A stretch of 64,000 bases of DNA, from NCBI GenBank assembly GCA_023935145.1, contig CM043700.1, positions 70,259,120 through 70,323,119 on the forward strand, in the 5' to 3' direction. Source of the stretch: Bretschneidera sinensis (taxonomy: Eukaryota > Streptophyta > Magnoliopsida > Brassicales > Akaniaceae). Every line of letters begins with the position of its first letter. Within the stretch, counting starts at the first letter, position 1. Below the pieces are notes generated by a model. It did no database searches and was not told the DNA's origin. It saw only the letters and a program-made list of their open reading frames with translations. Of the stretch, positions 1-10,899 are shown piece after piece. Position numbers and translations under genes: made by a program.

Positions 1-777
1 TTCTTAAGGACTTCGATTTGCTTTGTTACAAATTATTTTTTTTGTGATGCTTAATTGATTAATTCCTGGTTTTATTTATTCTTCATACGGTTTATGTGTT
101 ATGCTTGATCATTATATACATGTGTTGTATGGAGATTGTCATCTAGGTAAATTTAGATGACCGAGTCTTGTGCTTACACTAAGTGACAAAGGAACCAATC
201 ATGGGTTCTTGGGATTAATCAACATGAAAAACCAGAAAAGATACCATGTTCAAGGTTTCGTGTGTTTGTTTATTTCCATTGTTTTATGCTTTCTTGAAGT
301 GCAACTTAATAGATGCCATGCTAAATACTTTGAGAATGAAAAGAGTTAGAGTAGACACCCATTCCTAACTTGTTGCTTAGGGAAATCAATAGCTTAAGGA
401 GTAGATATCATAACCTTAGGTTGGTAAACATTAAGCATCTTAATCTAATTTGTAGCATTGTGCAAGTCGTTTGCTTTAAAGAAGATGATTAGTGGTGAAT
501 ATCGAAGCTTTAACTTATTTTCTCATTATTTCAATTCTAGTTTCAAAATTGTTTTACGATTTTCTTTCACTAGTGCAATCTTTGTTGTTTATTCAAATCT
601 GTTATTTTTTGTTTCATTTAGATAGAAGCTTTAGGAAATTATATTTAAACACAGTTAATCAAATCCTCGTGGGAATGATCTCGTATTTGCTAGCTATACT
701 ATTTGTTTGATCTTGTGCAATTGGGAGTTAAAACATACATTTAGAAGCTTATTATTTAGGTTGATATTTGTACGACA
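1..777 (+). repeat. E1 5' LTR, 3' part only
   Basis: Nearly collinear with 8310-9085, with scattered substitutions and small indels. It ends in CA just before the spacer that leads into the primer-binding site. The upstream U3 part lies outside the window. An open frame at 492-710 lies wholly in the LTR and is not a gene. Confidence 0.9.
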
Positions 778-783
778 AGTTTT

Positions 784-801
784 TGGCGCCGTTGCCGGGG
801 A
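784..801 (+). other. E1 primer-binding site, tRNA-Asp(GUC)
   Basis: TGGCGCCGTTGCCGGGGA is complementary to the last 18 nt of plant tRNA-Asp including CCA. It lies 6 bases after the LTR terminus, where minus-strand reverse transcription would be primed. Confidence 0.9.
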
Positions 802-894
802 TTGCACTAAATTGCGTTTAATTTTCGTATTAAAAAAATCAAAATATATTTACTGTTTACATGATATATTTTGCAGGATTGAAATTTCGTTTAT

Positions 895-2620
895 GCAAGG
901 TCGTCGGTCCCAGAATTTAGCCATCATTGTATACAATCCAAAGATTGAACGAAACCTTAGATGATGTTGAAGGAAAAAAGGAGAATCTAAAAAGGATGAA
1001 AGATCAAAATCTGATGAAGTAATGGAGGACAAACAAGCAGAAAATCCACCAGTTCGAAAGCCAATGAAGAGCTCATTTATTCCACAAAACCTTAATCAAC
1101 CATCATGCATCGCCTACCAACCAACTGTGTAGAGCAACTTTAATCTATCTCCTCATTTACTTAGTATGGTACCACATTACGGAGGCACAACTTCAAGGAT
1201 CCATATTTGCACATTAGAGATTTCTTTGATCTCTGCAAAACTTAGAATATCCAGGGCTTAACTTCAGAAGGAATCAGGTTAATCCTCTTTCCTTTTTCTT
1301 TAAAAAATAATTCTAAGTTGTGGTTGAACTCTTTGTCTGTAAGTTCCATTAACAATTGAGAGGATTTGGCCACTAAATATCTAAAGAAATTTTTCCTATC
1401 TCAAAAGATAAGGCAACTTAGAAGGGAGATTCAAACCTTTCAACAGAAAGATGGAGATCTTTTCTTTGAAGCATGGGAACATTTCAATGAGTTGTTTCTC
1501 AAGTGTCCACACCACAATCTATCTCAAGATGATTAGGCACAAGCTTTTTACGAAGGTTTAAATGATGTTAATAAAAGTCTTGTTGATTCAGCTTGTTGAG
1601 GTGTTCTTATGGAAAAGAACAGTGAGGAAGTTATTGAGCTATTTGAGACCTTAAGTGAAAATTTAAAACAATTCTCATCAAGAGGGAGGCAAGGAGTAAA
1701 AAAGTAAGGGTGTGTATGAAGTAAGCACCAATAGTGGAATCCAGACTCAGATGGTGGAAATGGAGAGGAAGTTAGATGTGTTAGTGAGAGCAATGTCAAC
1801 CCAAAATATCTCTCAAGTTCAACGAGTTACGAAAGTCAAGGTATATACTATATGCTCTCACTCTAATCATACTACTGAGACTTTTCCTATGTCTTCTTTT
1901 ACAAAGTAAGAGCATGCAAATGATGTGGGACAAAGCAACTATCCTCCCAAGAACAACTCCTATTCAAATACTTACAATGCAGGGTGGCCAAATCACCCCA
2001 ATCTTTCTTGGAGTAACAATCAGAACGTTCTGAATCCACAAGGGAAGTAGAGGAATTTCCAACAAGGAAGTAATTATCAAACTCCACCACAGGTGATGCA
2101 ACAGAATCATGAGTAGAAAAAGAATGATATTGAAGGTTCCATACTCTAGTTCTTGACTGCACAACAATAGACTAATGCTTAGACTAGTCAGACCATTCAG
2201 AGATTGGAGGCACAAGTAGGGCAATTGGCCAAGGAACTGAGTGAGAGAAGGAGGGGAGAATTCCCACCACAGACCATACTAATCCCAATAAATCAAGAGG
2301 AGCTCAAGGCTGTGACAGTCCTTAGGAGTGGTAAAGTCATTGACAACAATGTGGGAACAAATAAGAAAGTGGAAGCACTTCCAACAGGAGCTACTACCTC
2401 TATAAAGGTAAGTGAGAAAGAGAAGGTGATATTTCCACCTTTCCCTAAAAGGTTAGTTAAGCAAGCAAAAAAAAAAAAAAAGAACAAAAATGTCTTGATA
2501 TTTTTGAAACTTTAAGAAAAGTATAAATCAATATTCCTTTACTTGATGCAATTAAACAAATCCCATCTTATACTAAGTTCTTAAAAGATTATTGTACTAA
2601 CAAAAGAAAGTTTTAGGAAT
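895..2620 (+). pseudogene. E1 gag, decayed
   Basis: Starts near the ATG at 895 in the family position and is then broken by many stops. Recognisable pieces are a C-terminal stretch from about 1712 with one cysteine pair (CSHSNH), followed by an asparagine/proline-rich part (NTYNAGWPNHPNLSW) typical of Athila Gag. Then come the coiled region RLEAQVGQLAKEL near 2204 and the LRSGK linker before protease. Gag forms the cytoplasmic virus-like particle and binds element RNA. Stops such as TAG and TAA for Gln or Trp interrupt it near 2050, 2115 and 2170, and a poly(A) run near 2467 disturbs the frame. It cannot make a full-length Gag. Confidence 0.75.
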
Positions 2621-2634
2621 ATGAGAAAGTTACA

Positions 2635-3195
2635 TTGACAAAGGAGGTAAATGCGGTCTTGTTGAGAAAGTTACCACCTAAACTAAAAGATCTAGGTAGC
2701 TTTACTATTTCTTGCAGGATTGGTGACCAACTCTTTGAACGTGCTTTGCTTGATTTAGGGGCAAGTATCAATTTGCTGCCCTATACGGTTTACGAGAAAT
2801 TGAATTTAGGGGAACTTAAACCAACTTCAATTACATTGCAATTAGCAGACAGAAGCATCAAGAGACCTAGAGGTATTGTAGAGGATGACTTAGTTCAGGT
2901 AAATCAATTTATTTTGCTTGCTGATTTTATTGTTTTGGATATGGAAGAATCACCTATGCCATCATCTCTACCTATTATTTTAGGTAGACCCATTATGAGT
3001 ACTGCTGATACAAAAATATATGTTAAAAAGTGTACTATAAGCATGAAAGTAAATGGTGAAAATATAGAGTTTAGGGTGTTTGATGCATTGAAATTACACA
3101 TGATAACCATAATTGCTTCAATATTTGTGTTGTTCAAAGTGTTGTTGAGCAAGTCTTTCAAGTATATAGCATTGATCCATTGGAGGCTACTATAA
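2635..3195 (+). pseudogene. E1 aspartic protease domain (retropepsin-like)
   Basis: A 186-codon open stretch carries KLPPKLKDLGSF, the usual lead-in of Athila-type protease, then the catalytic loop LLDLGASINLLP with the active-site Asp at about residue 40. A flap-like region and PIILGRPIMST near residues 112-122 follow, the ILGRP motif typical of plant gypsy proteases. The enzyme would cleave the Gag-Pol precursor. The last about 30 residues (from about 3100) are out of frame, because the true frame resumes at 3180 with the acidic linker before reverse transcriptase. The domain is largely intact but sits in a disabled polyprotein. Confidence 0.85.
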
Positions 3196-4340
3196 CTCAC
3201 AGTCTCACAATACCTAACATTGAGCAAGATTGTGAAAGTGTTGATGTTGAAATCATTGAGGCCATACACTCTCTTGAGGCTCTTAAACCTTATCCAAGTA
3301 AGTACACACCTTCCTTTGAAACTCTTGTGCCTACTAATACTACTTTTGTCCCTTCTACTGTCAAGATACCAAATTTGGAATTGAAGCAGTTACCTGAACA
3401 CCTGATATATGCTTACTTGGGAGAGAACTAGACACTATTAGTGATAGTTACAGCTAACTTAAGTTTGGGGGAAGAGGAGAAGCTATTGAGAGTTCTTAGA
3501 GAGCACAAGACTGCATTAGGATGGACCATTGCTGACATCAAGGGCATAAGTCCAGCCAAGTGCATGCATAAGATCCTCTTTGAAGATAATGTAAGGCTGC
3601 CCAGAGATGCAAAAAGAAGACTTAACCCATATATGAAGGATGTAGCTAGAGCAGAGGTTCTTAAGTTGTTGGATGTTGGCATCATTTACCCCATCTCAGA
3701 TAGTAAGTGAGTGAGTCCAGTTTAAGTTGTACCTAAGATGAATGGAATCATAGTGATGAAGAATGAGGAAAATGAGCTTGTTCTTACAAGGATGACCACA
3801 GGTTGGAGAGTCTGCATCAATTATAGGAAGCTCAATAAGGAAACCAGGAAAGATCACTTCTTTTTGCCGTTTATCGATCAAATGTTAGAAAGATTAACAG
3901 GTCATAGCCATTACTATTTTCTAGATGGGTATAGTGGCCATAACCAGATTTCTATAGCACCAGAGGACCAAGAGAAGACCACTTTCACATGCCCCTTTGG
4001 CATATTTGCATACAGGAGGATGCCATTCGGGTTATGTAATGCACCTGCCACATTTCAAAGGTGCATGATGAGCATATTCTCAAATATGGTGAAAAGATTC
4101 ATCGAGATATTTATGGATGATTTCAATGTTTTTGGTTTTAACTTTGATAAGTGTCTTAACCATTTGCAGGTTGTCTTTAAGAGATGTAAAGACTGTAACT
4201 TAGTGTTGAATTGGGAAAAGTGTCATTTCATGGTACAACAAGGTATTGTTTTGGGTAATGTTATTTCCAACAGGGGCATTGAGGTGGACAAGGCAAAAAT
4301 CGATATCATCTCTAAATTACCTCCCCCCTACATCAGTTAA
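3180..4340 (+). pseudogene. E1 linker and reverse transcriptase
   Basis: After a linker (3180-3431) with the usual LPEHLIYAYLG motif, the RT runs from about 3441. Visible blocks are KRRLNPYMKDVARAEVLKLLDVGIIYPI, VCINYRKLNKETRKDHF, the LDGYSGHNQI block, FGLCNAPATFQRCM, and the catalytic site as FMDD near 4110 instead of the common YxDD. It would copy element RNA into DNA inside the particle. Between 3706 and 3725 two codons of the conserved KWVSPVxVVPK block are stops, one of them TGG changed to TGA. Near 4315 a frameshift separates RT from RNase H. Confidence 0.88.
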
Positions 4341-4938
4341 GGGTGTGAGAAGTTTTTTAAGGCATATAGGGTTCTACAGAAGATTTATAAAAGACTTCTC
4401 CAAGATTTCCAGACCTCTTTGTGTGTTGTTGACTAAGAATGTTAAGTTTGTATGGATAGAAGAGTGCATAACTGCCTTCAACAAATAAAAAAATTTACTT
4501 ATGTCTGTACCGATTATGATGGCACCTGATTGGAACCTTCTATTTGAGCTTATGTGTGATGCCAGTGATTTTGGTTTGAGTGCTATTCTGGGTCAAAGGG
4601 TTAATAAGGTACCTCATGCTATCTATTATGCTTCTAGAACTTTAAATGATGCTCAGCTAAATTATTCTACTACTAAAAAATAATTGTTACCTGTTGTTAC
4701 ATTTGCTTTAGAGAAGTTTAGGTCATACTTGATTGGTTCTAAAGTTATTATATTCATTAACCATGTTACTTTGAGATATTTGTTTGCTAAGAAAGATACT
4801 AAGCCTAGATTGATCAGATGGCTACTATTATTACAAGAATTTGATCTTGAGATTAAAGACAAAAAGGGTAGTGAGAATGTGGTTGCGGAGCACTTATCTA
4901 GGTTACTTCATGATGAAGAAGGAAACAAGCTTCCTTGA
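4315..4938 (+). pseudogene. E1 RT connection and RNase H domain
   Basis: The frame continues from the RT thumb (GVRSFLRHIGFYRRFIKDFSKISRPL) into the gypsy RNase H: FELMCDASDFGLSAILGQR with the first catalytic Asp, then IYYASRTLNDAQLNYSTTKK, a TAA in place of a Glu codon at 4681, and [24 protein letters not shown], where the expected Asp of the T-D-H motif reads Asn. It ends in the family-typical [11 protein letters not shown]. It would degrade RNA in the RNA/DNA hybrid. Stops at 4486 and 4681 and the changed acidic residue indicate loss of function. Confidence 0.85.
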
Positions 4939-5049
4939 ATGAAAACTTTCCAGATGAACAATTATTTACAATAGATGTCTAACTTCCTTGGTATATAGAT
5001 ATTGTTAATTACAAGCTTTTTCTCCAAGTATGTCTAGTCAGGAAAGGAA

Positions 5050-6208
5050 GTGGTGATGTCTATGTCTAGGCAATACCATTGGGATGAGCTATACTTATTC
5101 AAATTTTGTCCTGATCAGATCATCCGACGGTGTGTTCCAAAGGAGGAGTACATGAGTATTTTACAACATTGTCATCAGCTTGCACGTGGAGGGCACTTTG
5201 GAGCCAAGAGAATAGCACTTAAGGTATTACAATCTAGTTTTTATTGGCTTAATGTGTTTAAATATGCCTTTTGTTTTTGTAGTTCTTGTGATAGATGCCA
5301 GAGGACAGGTAACATCTCTTCTAGAAATCAAATGCCATTACAAAACACTCAAGTGGTAAAGCTCTTTGATGTGTGGGGTATTGACTTCATGGCTTCATTT
5401 TCTAACTCATTTGGTTATTTATATATTCTTGTGGGTGTGGATTCTGTGTCTAAATGGGTCGAGGTTGTCCCCTCAAAATCTAATGATCACAAAGTTGTTA
5501 TAAATTTCTTGTAGGATAACATCTTTACTAGGTTTGGGACACCAAGGGCGATAATCAATGATGGAGGTAGCCACTTCAACAACTAGCCTTTTTCTTCTTT
5601 GATAAAAAAATATGGGATCACACATAAGGTTGGCACCCCATATCATCCTTAAACCAGTGGTCAAGTGGAGATAAGCAACAAAGAGATCAAAAGAATCCTA
5701 GAAAAGACAGTGAATACTAGTAGGAAGGATTAGTATCTACGCTTGAATGATGCATTTTCGGCCTATAGGACTGTATAAAAAACCCTTATTGGTATGTCCC
5801 CGTATTGGTTAGTTTTTGGGAAGGCGTGTGACCTACCAGTGGAGTTGGAGTATAGAGCTTTCTAAGCCATCAAGAAATTTAATTTTGATATGAAACAAGC
5901 AGGTGACAAGAAAAAAGTACAACTGAATGAACTTGAGGAGTTGAGGCATGATGCATATGAGAATGCTAAGCTATACAAGGAAAGAACTAATGCATATCAT
6001 GATAAACAGCTTGTTAGGAAGGAGTTTCATGTGGTATGGTCCTTATGTTGTCACCAACGTTTTCCCTCATGGAGCTTTAGAGGTTCATAGCACAGAGAAA
6101 AATCAGACATTCAAGGTGAATGGACACAGAGTGAAGCCTTACATTGAGATGAACTTTGAGCCTAGAGATGAGGATGTGATTCTCCAATCCGTCCAGAACA
6201 TGGCATGA
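5050..6208 (+). pseudogene. E1 integrase
   Basis: The zinc-binding N-terminus is seen as HCHQLARGGHFGAKR followed by CSSCDRCQRTG (HHCC type, about 5168-5310). The catalytic core begins at DVWGIDFMASF (first Asp) and continues to IINDGGSHF near 5555 (second Asp). The GPY-like C-terminal part is in another frame at 5948-6208, reading FPHGALEV and FKVNGHRVKPYI. Integrase would join the cDNA to host chromosomes and make 5-bp target duplications. In-frame stops occur at 5512, 5584, 5651, 5731 and 5776, several explained by C-to-T change (CAA to TAA). A frameshift near 6035 moves the C-terminus. No chromodomain is visible. Confidence 0.85.
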
Positions 6209-7590
6209 GAGCCACACGGTCTGACTGAAGACTATAAACTTAGCACTACTTGGAAGGTAGCCCAATTTGTGTGTTCTTGATTGTTTTCATTTCAGACTCC
6301 ATCCTTCTTAATTAAAAAAATAATCTTTTTTTGTGTTCCATTTTTTTTTCTCGCCATCTTGTGCACATTTATGCTAGGTTTTTTTTTTAGCTTTGATTTT
6401 TCAGGACAAGTTTTTTCTGGGGAGCTTTACCCTTCACCACTTTTCTTTCTCCTCCTGGTATTGTATCTCTTATTACACATTGGGGACAATGTGTGATTTA
6501 AGTTTGGGGGTGTAGGAAAGCAATTATATGTCCTTATATGAGCATTGTGCACCTGTTATCTGTAAGAATTTGGTTAAATTGAAACTATGATTTAATTTCA
6601 TTGGCGAGCTTAAATTTTTGAACACATGATCAATTCAATAGAAAATCTGAGTCTGGTTACTTACTTTTGGCTTAGGACACTTCACATGTTTCATCTTGAT
6701 TTCACCACGAACACATTAGCACATGATCTGTGGGGTATGAAATGAAGAACTAATGATGCCTGTTTTCAAAATCTTGAGTTCGGTCAGATGCTTTATTAGA
6801 TGAATGACCCTGGCATGATTTATTGGCAATGAATAATGGCATGATGAACAATGATGAATAATGACTTTTCTAAGCTGTTTTGAAAAGGTGAATGGTTTGG
6901 ATTGGTTAATGACATGGCTAGTTTAGCTTTGTAGCCTTTTTGGTTCGAGTTAGTAAGTCTTAAGGGTACTTTATACCTAGTGCCCTAAAGCCATCTGGTT
7001 TGGGAGTCATTGGCCTAACACTCGATACATGGGTCAATTAGAAAGCTTAAGGGAGCTAAGCATTACACAGCTTGCATTTAAATAAAATAAAATAATTAAT
7101 TAAAAAAAGAGAAAGGAAAGGAAGTCATCATATCTGTTGTGATATTGCCTTGGTCATTTATTTGATGGAGATTCCACTGAATTTTGAGATAATGATATAT
7201 GCATATTAGGATTGAGTTGAAACTTCAGGATTATGTGATAATTCACTTTACACTAGTTGATCTTGTAAAGTTTCTGCTAGCCAGCTGTGAGTGATTGGAC
7301 TTTGAATTCTTTTAGACATCTTGAAAATGGAGTTTGTCAATTTAAGCTTGTTAATGAATGAAAAAAGTTGTTGATGTGATTCTGTATTCTTCTTCATAAC
7401 ATGATTGTGACATAAATATTTGTGGGTAGCGTTTCTGTTAAAACCCTCACGAGACTTCACTCATCCTCTAGGGATGACTAGGGGTTTAAAAGGCTTATTA
7501 CATACGCTAAATGCAATCATATACCTCACGAAAGATGGAAGTAGGTTGTTATTTTATTTTCAGTTTTGTATTGCTAAGGGACTAGCAATA
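6209..7590 (+). other. E1 3' untranslated region, with hairpin and internal polypurine-like motif
   Basis: No conserved domain follows integrase. A 71-codon hydrophobic open frame (6281-6496) comes from T-rich DNA and has no counterpart in E3, so it is not called as an env gene. At 6475-6494 there is a perfect 8-bp stem (ACACATTG / CAATGTGT) with loop GGGA, followed at once by TTAAGTTTGGGGGTG (6498-6512), nearly a copy of the true polypurine tract before the 3' LTR. The rest holds no other feature I can support. Confidence 0.6.
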
Positions 7591-7606
7591 TGTAAGTTTG
7601 GGGGTG
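7591..7606 (+). other. E1 polypurine tract
   Basis: TAAGTTTGGGGGTG lies directly upstream of the LTR start TGATAAGCAC. This is the plus-strand primer position and matches the Athila-type sequence AAGTTTGGGGG. Confidence 0.8.
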
Positions 7607-9085
7607 TGATAAGCACTGAATGTCACACATTCAAGCCCCTTAATTTGCATACATTGATTCTTTAGCCTTGTTACAATTTGATCTTTTGTAGTGTTTTGCA
7701 TGCTTTCAGGTTTTCCAAGACGAGTGCAAGAAAACCCATCATTTCTAGACCGTTAAAGATAAATTGAACATTTTTCTAAGTCATGTTGTCACTAGCAAAG
7801 GGTGACAAGAAGCTTCACTAAATTACCAGAATTGCCCGTACAGATAAGTCATTTTGTGGATTAAACTGCATTGATTCAGGAAGAACCAAAAGATGAGCCA
7901 TATATACTTGGAAAGATCCGGATGTTTATTTTCTGGAGAATTTTATAGCTCGTAAATATAATTTTTCTAAAGAAAATGTATGCCAGCGTTAGTAACAAAG
8001 GTCAGGCTGTGCATGATTTCAATGTGACAGATGTGAATGATCTATTAAATTCCAATTTTTTTGGGATTTGCACGGTTGGAAAAGGAAGTTGAGTGCGAGA
8101 TCAAAAAAAGAACAAGGTTTTTTTACTATATTTTCTTCTACAGTGGCTTTCTTCATGCATGGGAGCTCTTGTTCTCTGAAGATTATCATCATAGAGGATT
8201 TGTCTTTTCTTTCTTTTATCTATTTTTTTTTATAATGAGGATATTTTTCATTAGAATTATATGTAACTAAATATTTTAATAAGGGCTCGATTAAAGCCGT
8301 AGTCATGTTTTCTTAAGGATTTCGATTTGCTTTGTTACAAATTATTTTTTTGTGATGCTTAATTGATTAATTCTTGGTTTTATTTCATTCTTCATATGGT
8401 TTATGTTTTATGCTTGATCATCATATACATGTGTTGTATGGAGATTGTCATGTAGGTAAATTCAGGTAACAGAGTCTTGTGCCTACACTAAGTGACGAAG
8501 GAACCAATCATGGGTTCTTAGGATTAATCAACATGAAAAACCAGAATAGATACCATGTTCAAGGTTTCGTGTGTTTGTTTATTTCCATTGTTTTATACTT
8601 TTTTGAAGTGCAACTTAGTAGATACCATGCTAAATACTTTGAGAATGAAAAGAGTTAGAGTAGACATCCATGCCTAACTTGTTGCTTAGGGAAATCAATA
8701 GCTTAAAGATTAGATATCATGCCCTTAGGTTGGTACAAATTAAGCATCTAAATCTAGTTTGTAGCATTGTGCAAGTTGTTTGCTTTAAAGAAGATGATTG
8801 GTGGTGAATATCGAAGCCTTAACTTATTTTCTTATTATTTCAATTCTAGTTTCTAAACTGTTTTACGATTTTTTTTCACTAGTGCAATCTTTGATGTTTA
8901 TTCAAATCTGTTAGTTTTTGTTTCGTTTAGATAGAATCTTTAGGAAATTATATTTATACACAATTAATCCAATCATTGTAGGAATGATCTCGTATTTGCT
9001 AGCTATACTATTTGTTTGATCTTGTGCACTTGCGAGTTAAAACATACATTTAGAAGCTTATTATTTAGGTTGATATTGTATTACA
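7607..9085 (+). repeat. E1 3' LTR
   Basis: About 1.48 kb, from TGATAAGCAC to TTACA. Its second half matches 1-777. Its first half resembles the E3 LTRs (reverse strand), for example the GAAGAACC...GAGATGAGC segment near 7884-7910, so E1 and E3 are related families. An open frame at 8061-8270 lies within the LTR and is not a gene. Confidence 0.88.
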
Positions 9086-9896
9086 AGTTTATATATATAT
9101 GGGCAGACTTGGATTTTTATCATTTTTGAGATACTTGGACTTTGATATCTTGGGTCATCCGAATATAGGATTTGGGTTTAGATCTCATGGAACTCATCAC
9201 TTAATGTTTGGATGAAAATCACACTAAGTGTTGTTAGTGCTAGGTGTTGGAGTTGGATTTCTCTTTCTAGAGGCTCAACTTTCTCTCTCGGGTCTGAAGT
9301 TATCAAAGCTGTGCTACGTCTGGGGGCGTTCACTACGATCCTTGGGTCATTCTCCCAAAGTGAAATGATTGGTAACCTTTGAGGCTTTAAGGTTGGTGCT
9401 CGAGCTATAACTGCACCAAGGTGGGGTGCTCTCATCGGCCCTCAGCTTGGTTTTCGGTATCAACCCTTTAGTTTAAAGGGCCTTTACTTCGGCTTTAGTG
9501 CCTCCAAGGTGAAAGGTAAATTTGGGTCCTTAGCTCAGATATCAGCTTATGGTTTCTTCTAAGTGAAGTTGATCCTTAGAGTTTTCTTAGGTCTATAGTC
9601 TTTATGGATGCCTAACTCAATCAAGACCTCTATTTGGGTTCTTCCTCAAGGTTTGTGGTGGGCATTTCATGTAGCCGTACTTTCAGACTTTCTTTTCTTT
9701 AAAAGTACATTTTGAGAAAATCTCTTTCGATTCATATCATAAGTATGTTTAAATTGGTTAACTCGACTCTGGACCGGCATACATTGATGAATTACTAATA
9801 GAATTTTCTCATATTCTTATAATTACATCTCTGCAGTACGGGTGTATCATCCATTCTTCCAGCTTGAAGGTTCCTGCATGATTACTTTTTAATGCA
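9086..9896 (-). other. G2 region downstream of integrase, no recognisable domain
   Basis: Between the E1 LTR and the integrase C-terminus. An 85-codon open frame at 9178-9435 (minus) is arginine- and leucine-rich and matches nothing I know. It may be 3' untranslated sequence or a remnant of an accessory ORF. Confidence 0.4.
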
Positions 9897-10896
9897 CTAT
9901 GGGCCTTTTCGATTAGCCGAGAGTGTCTTGTAGTCTTGAGGATCTAAGACTTCTTTATTGCGGAAGACCAAATATCCAAGTCTAAATGTTCTTTGCTTGA
10001 CTCTGGAGTTATAGTCTTTGGTCATCCTTTGTTGGTATGCTACAAGCTTCAACAGTACTTCATCCCAGATTCCCTCTATTAGGTCCAAATTTACCTTCAA
10101 TTCATCTCTATTAGTGTAATTAAACTCGTATGGAAGATTCTCCCACCTCGACGGAGACCACAACCTCAGAGCAAAAAAGCTAAGAAGAAAAAGTGTTTCA
10201 CCTTTTAGAGACTAAGGTGTGGTCTTGTAAGTCTAGAGTGCGTGCAACAGTTCTTTGACCCAAAACCCTTGGAAGTCTTCCAGTCACTTCTTCTGGGTCT
10301 ACAATATGGTCATGTTTGTTACTTTGACTTATTCGTTGGCTTGTGGATGTTCGATCAAAGTGAACTGCTGATCAATCCTCAGATTGTGGCAGAATTCTAG
10401 AAATGTTCGCCTTCAAACTCCCTTCCGTTGTTAATCACTAACACCCTTGGGATTCCATATCGGTTGACAACTAACTTCCAGACGAAATCCTTCGAATTCT
10501 ACTCTGTGATCTTGGCAAGGGGTTCCGTTTTCTACCATTTTGTGAAATAATCAGTTGCCATGATCAAGAATTTCAACTATCCGAGTACTTGCGGGAATGG
10601 GCCAAGTATGTTAATGCCCCACATTGTAAACGGTACTGGGCTAGAGATAACCATCAACAGATTTGTAGGAGAACAAGAGGTTGGGGGAAAACTTCTAGCA
10701 CTTGACACATATATGGATAAAGTAGGTTTTTTTCTAGAGCCTCAGCCAATAGCACCCTTTGTCTTAAGATTTTGTAGGCCAGAGCTTGTCTACCCAGATG
10801 GTTTTTGCAAATCCCTTTGTGAACTTTTCTTAAGGAATAGTCTGCTTCTTGGGGTTTAAGGTACTTGAAGAAAGGGGTTGTGTGAGAAGCCATCAA
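9897..10896 (-). pseudogene. G2 integrase, decayed
   Basis: The minus strand from about 10896 reads EADYSLRKVHKGICKNHLGRQALAYKILRQ, the HHCC-type N-terminus. The core survives in pieces: a VINNGREFEGEHF stretch near 10440 with the second catalytic position (normally SDNG), then out-of-frame text corresponding to the EHPQANGQVE block. The C-terminus at 9897-10163 reads KDYNSRVKQRTFRLGYLVFRNK, the usual domain just after the core. Several frameshifts and stops separate these parts, so no enzyme can be made. Confidence 0.8.
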
Positions 10897-10899
10897 TAC

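Larger units (their letters stand above)
1..9085 (+). mobile_element. E1: Athila-type Ty3/gypsy retrotransposon, 5' end outside the window
   Basis: The first 777 bases match 8310-9085, so the element is framed by two LTRs in direct orientation, the left one cut by the window edge. Between them are, in order, a tRNA-Asp primer-binding site, gag, protease, reverse transcriptase, RNase H, integrase, a long 3' untranslated part and a polypurine tract. This gag-PR-RT-RH-IN order defines Ty3/gypsy. The tRNA-Asp site and the protease sequence DLGASINLLP fit the Athila lineage. No chromodomain was recognised. Many in-frame stops and frameshifts make it a dead copy. It appears to have inserted into the 3' part of the minus-strand element G2. 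The left target-site duplication is outside the window. Confidence 0.9.

Noticed and set aside
6281..6496. Env-like membrane protein of E1
   Set aside because: Hydrophobicity follows from T-rich DNA. It is short, has no counterpart in E3, and lacks any typical Athila env-like sequence I could recognise.
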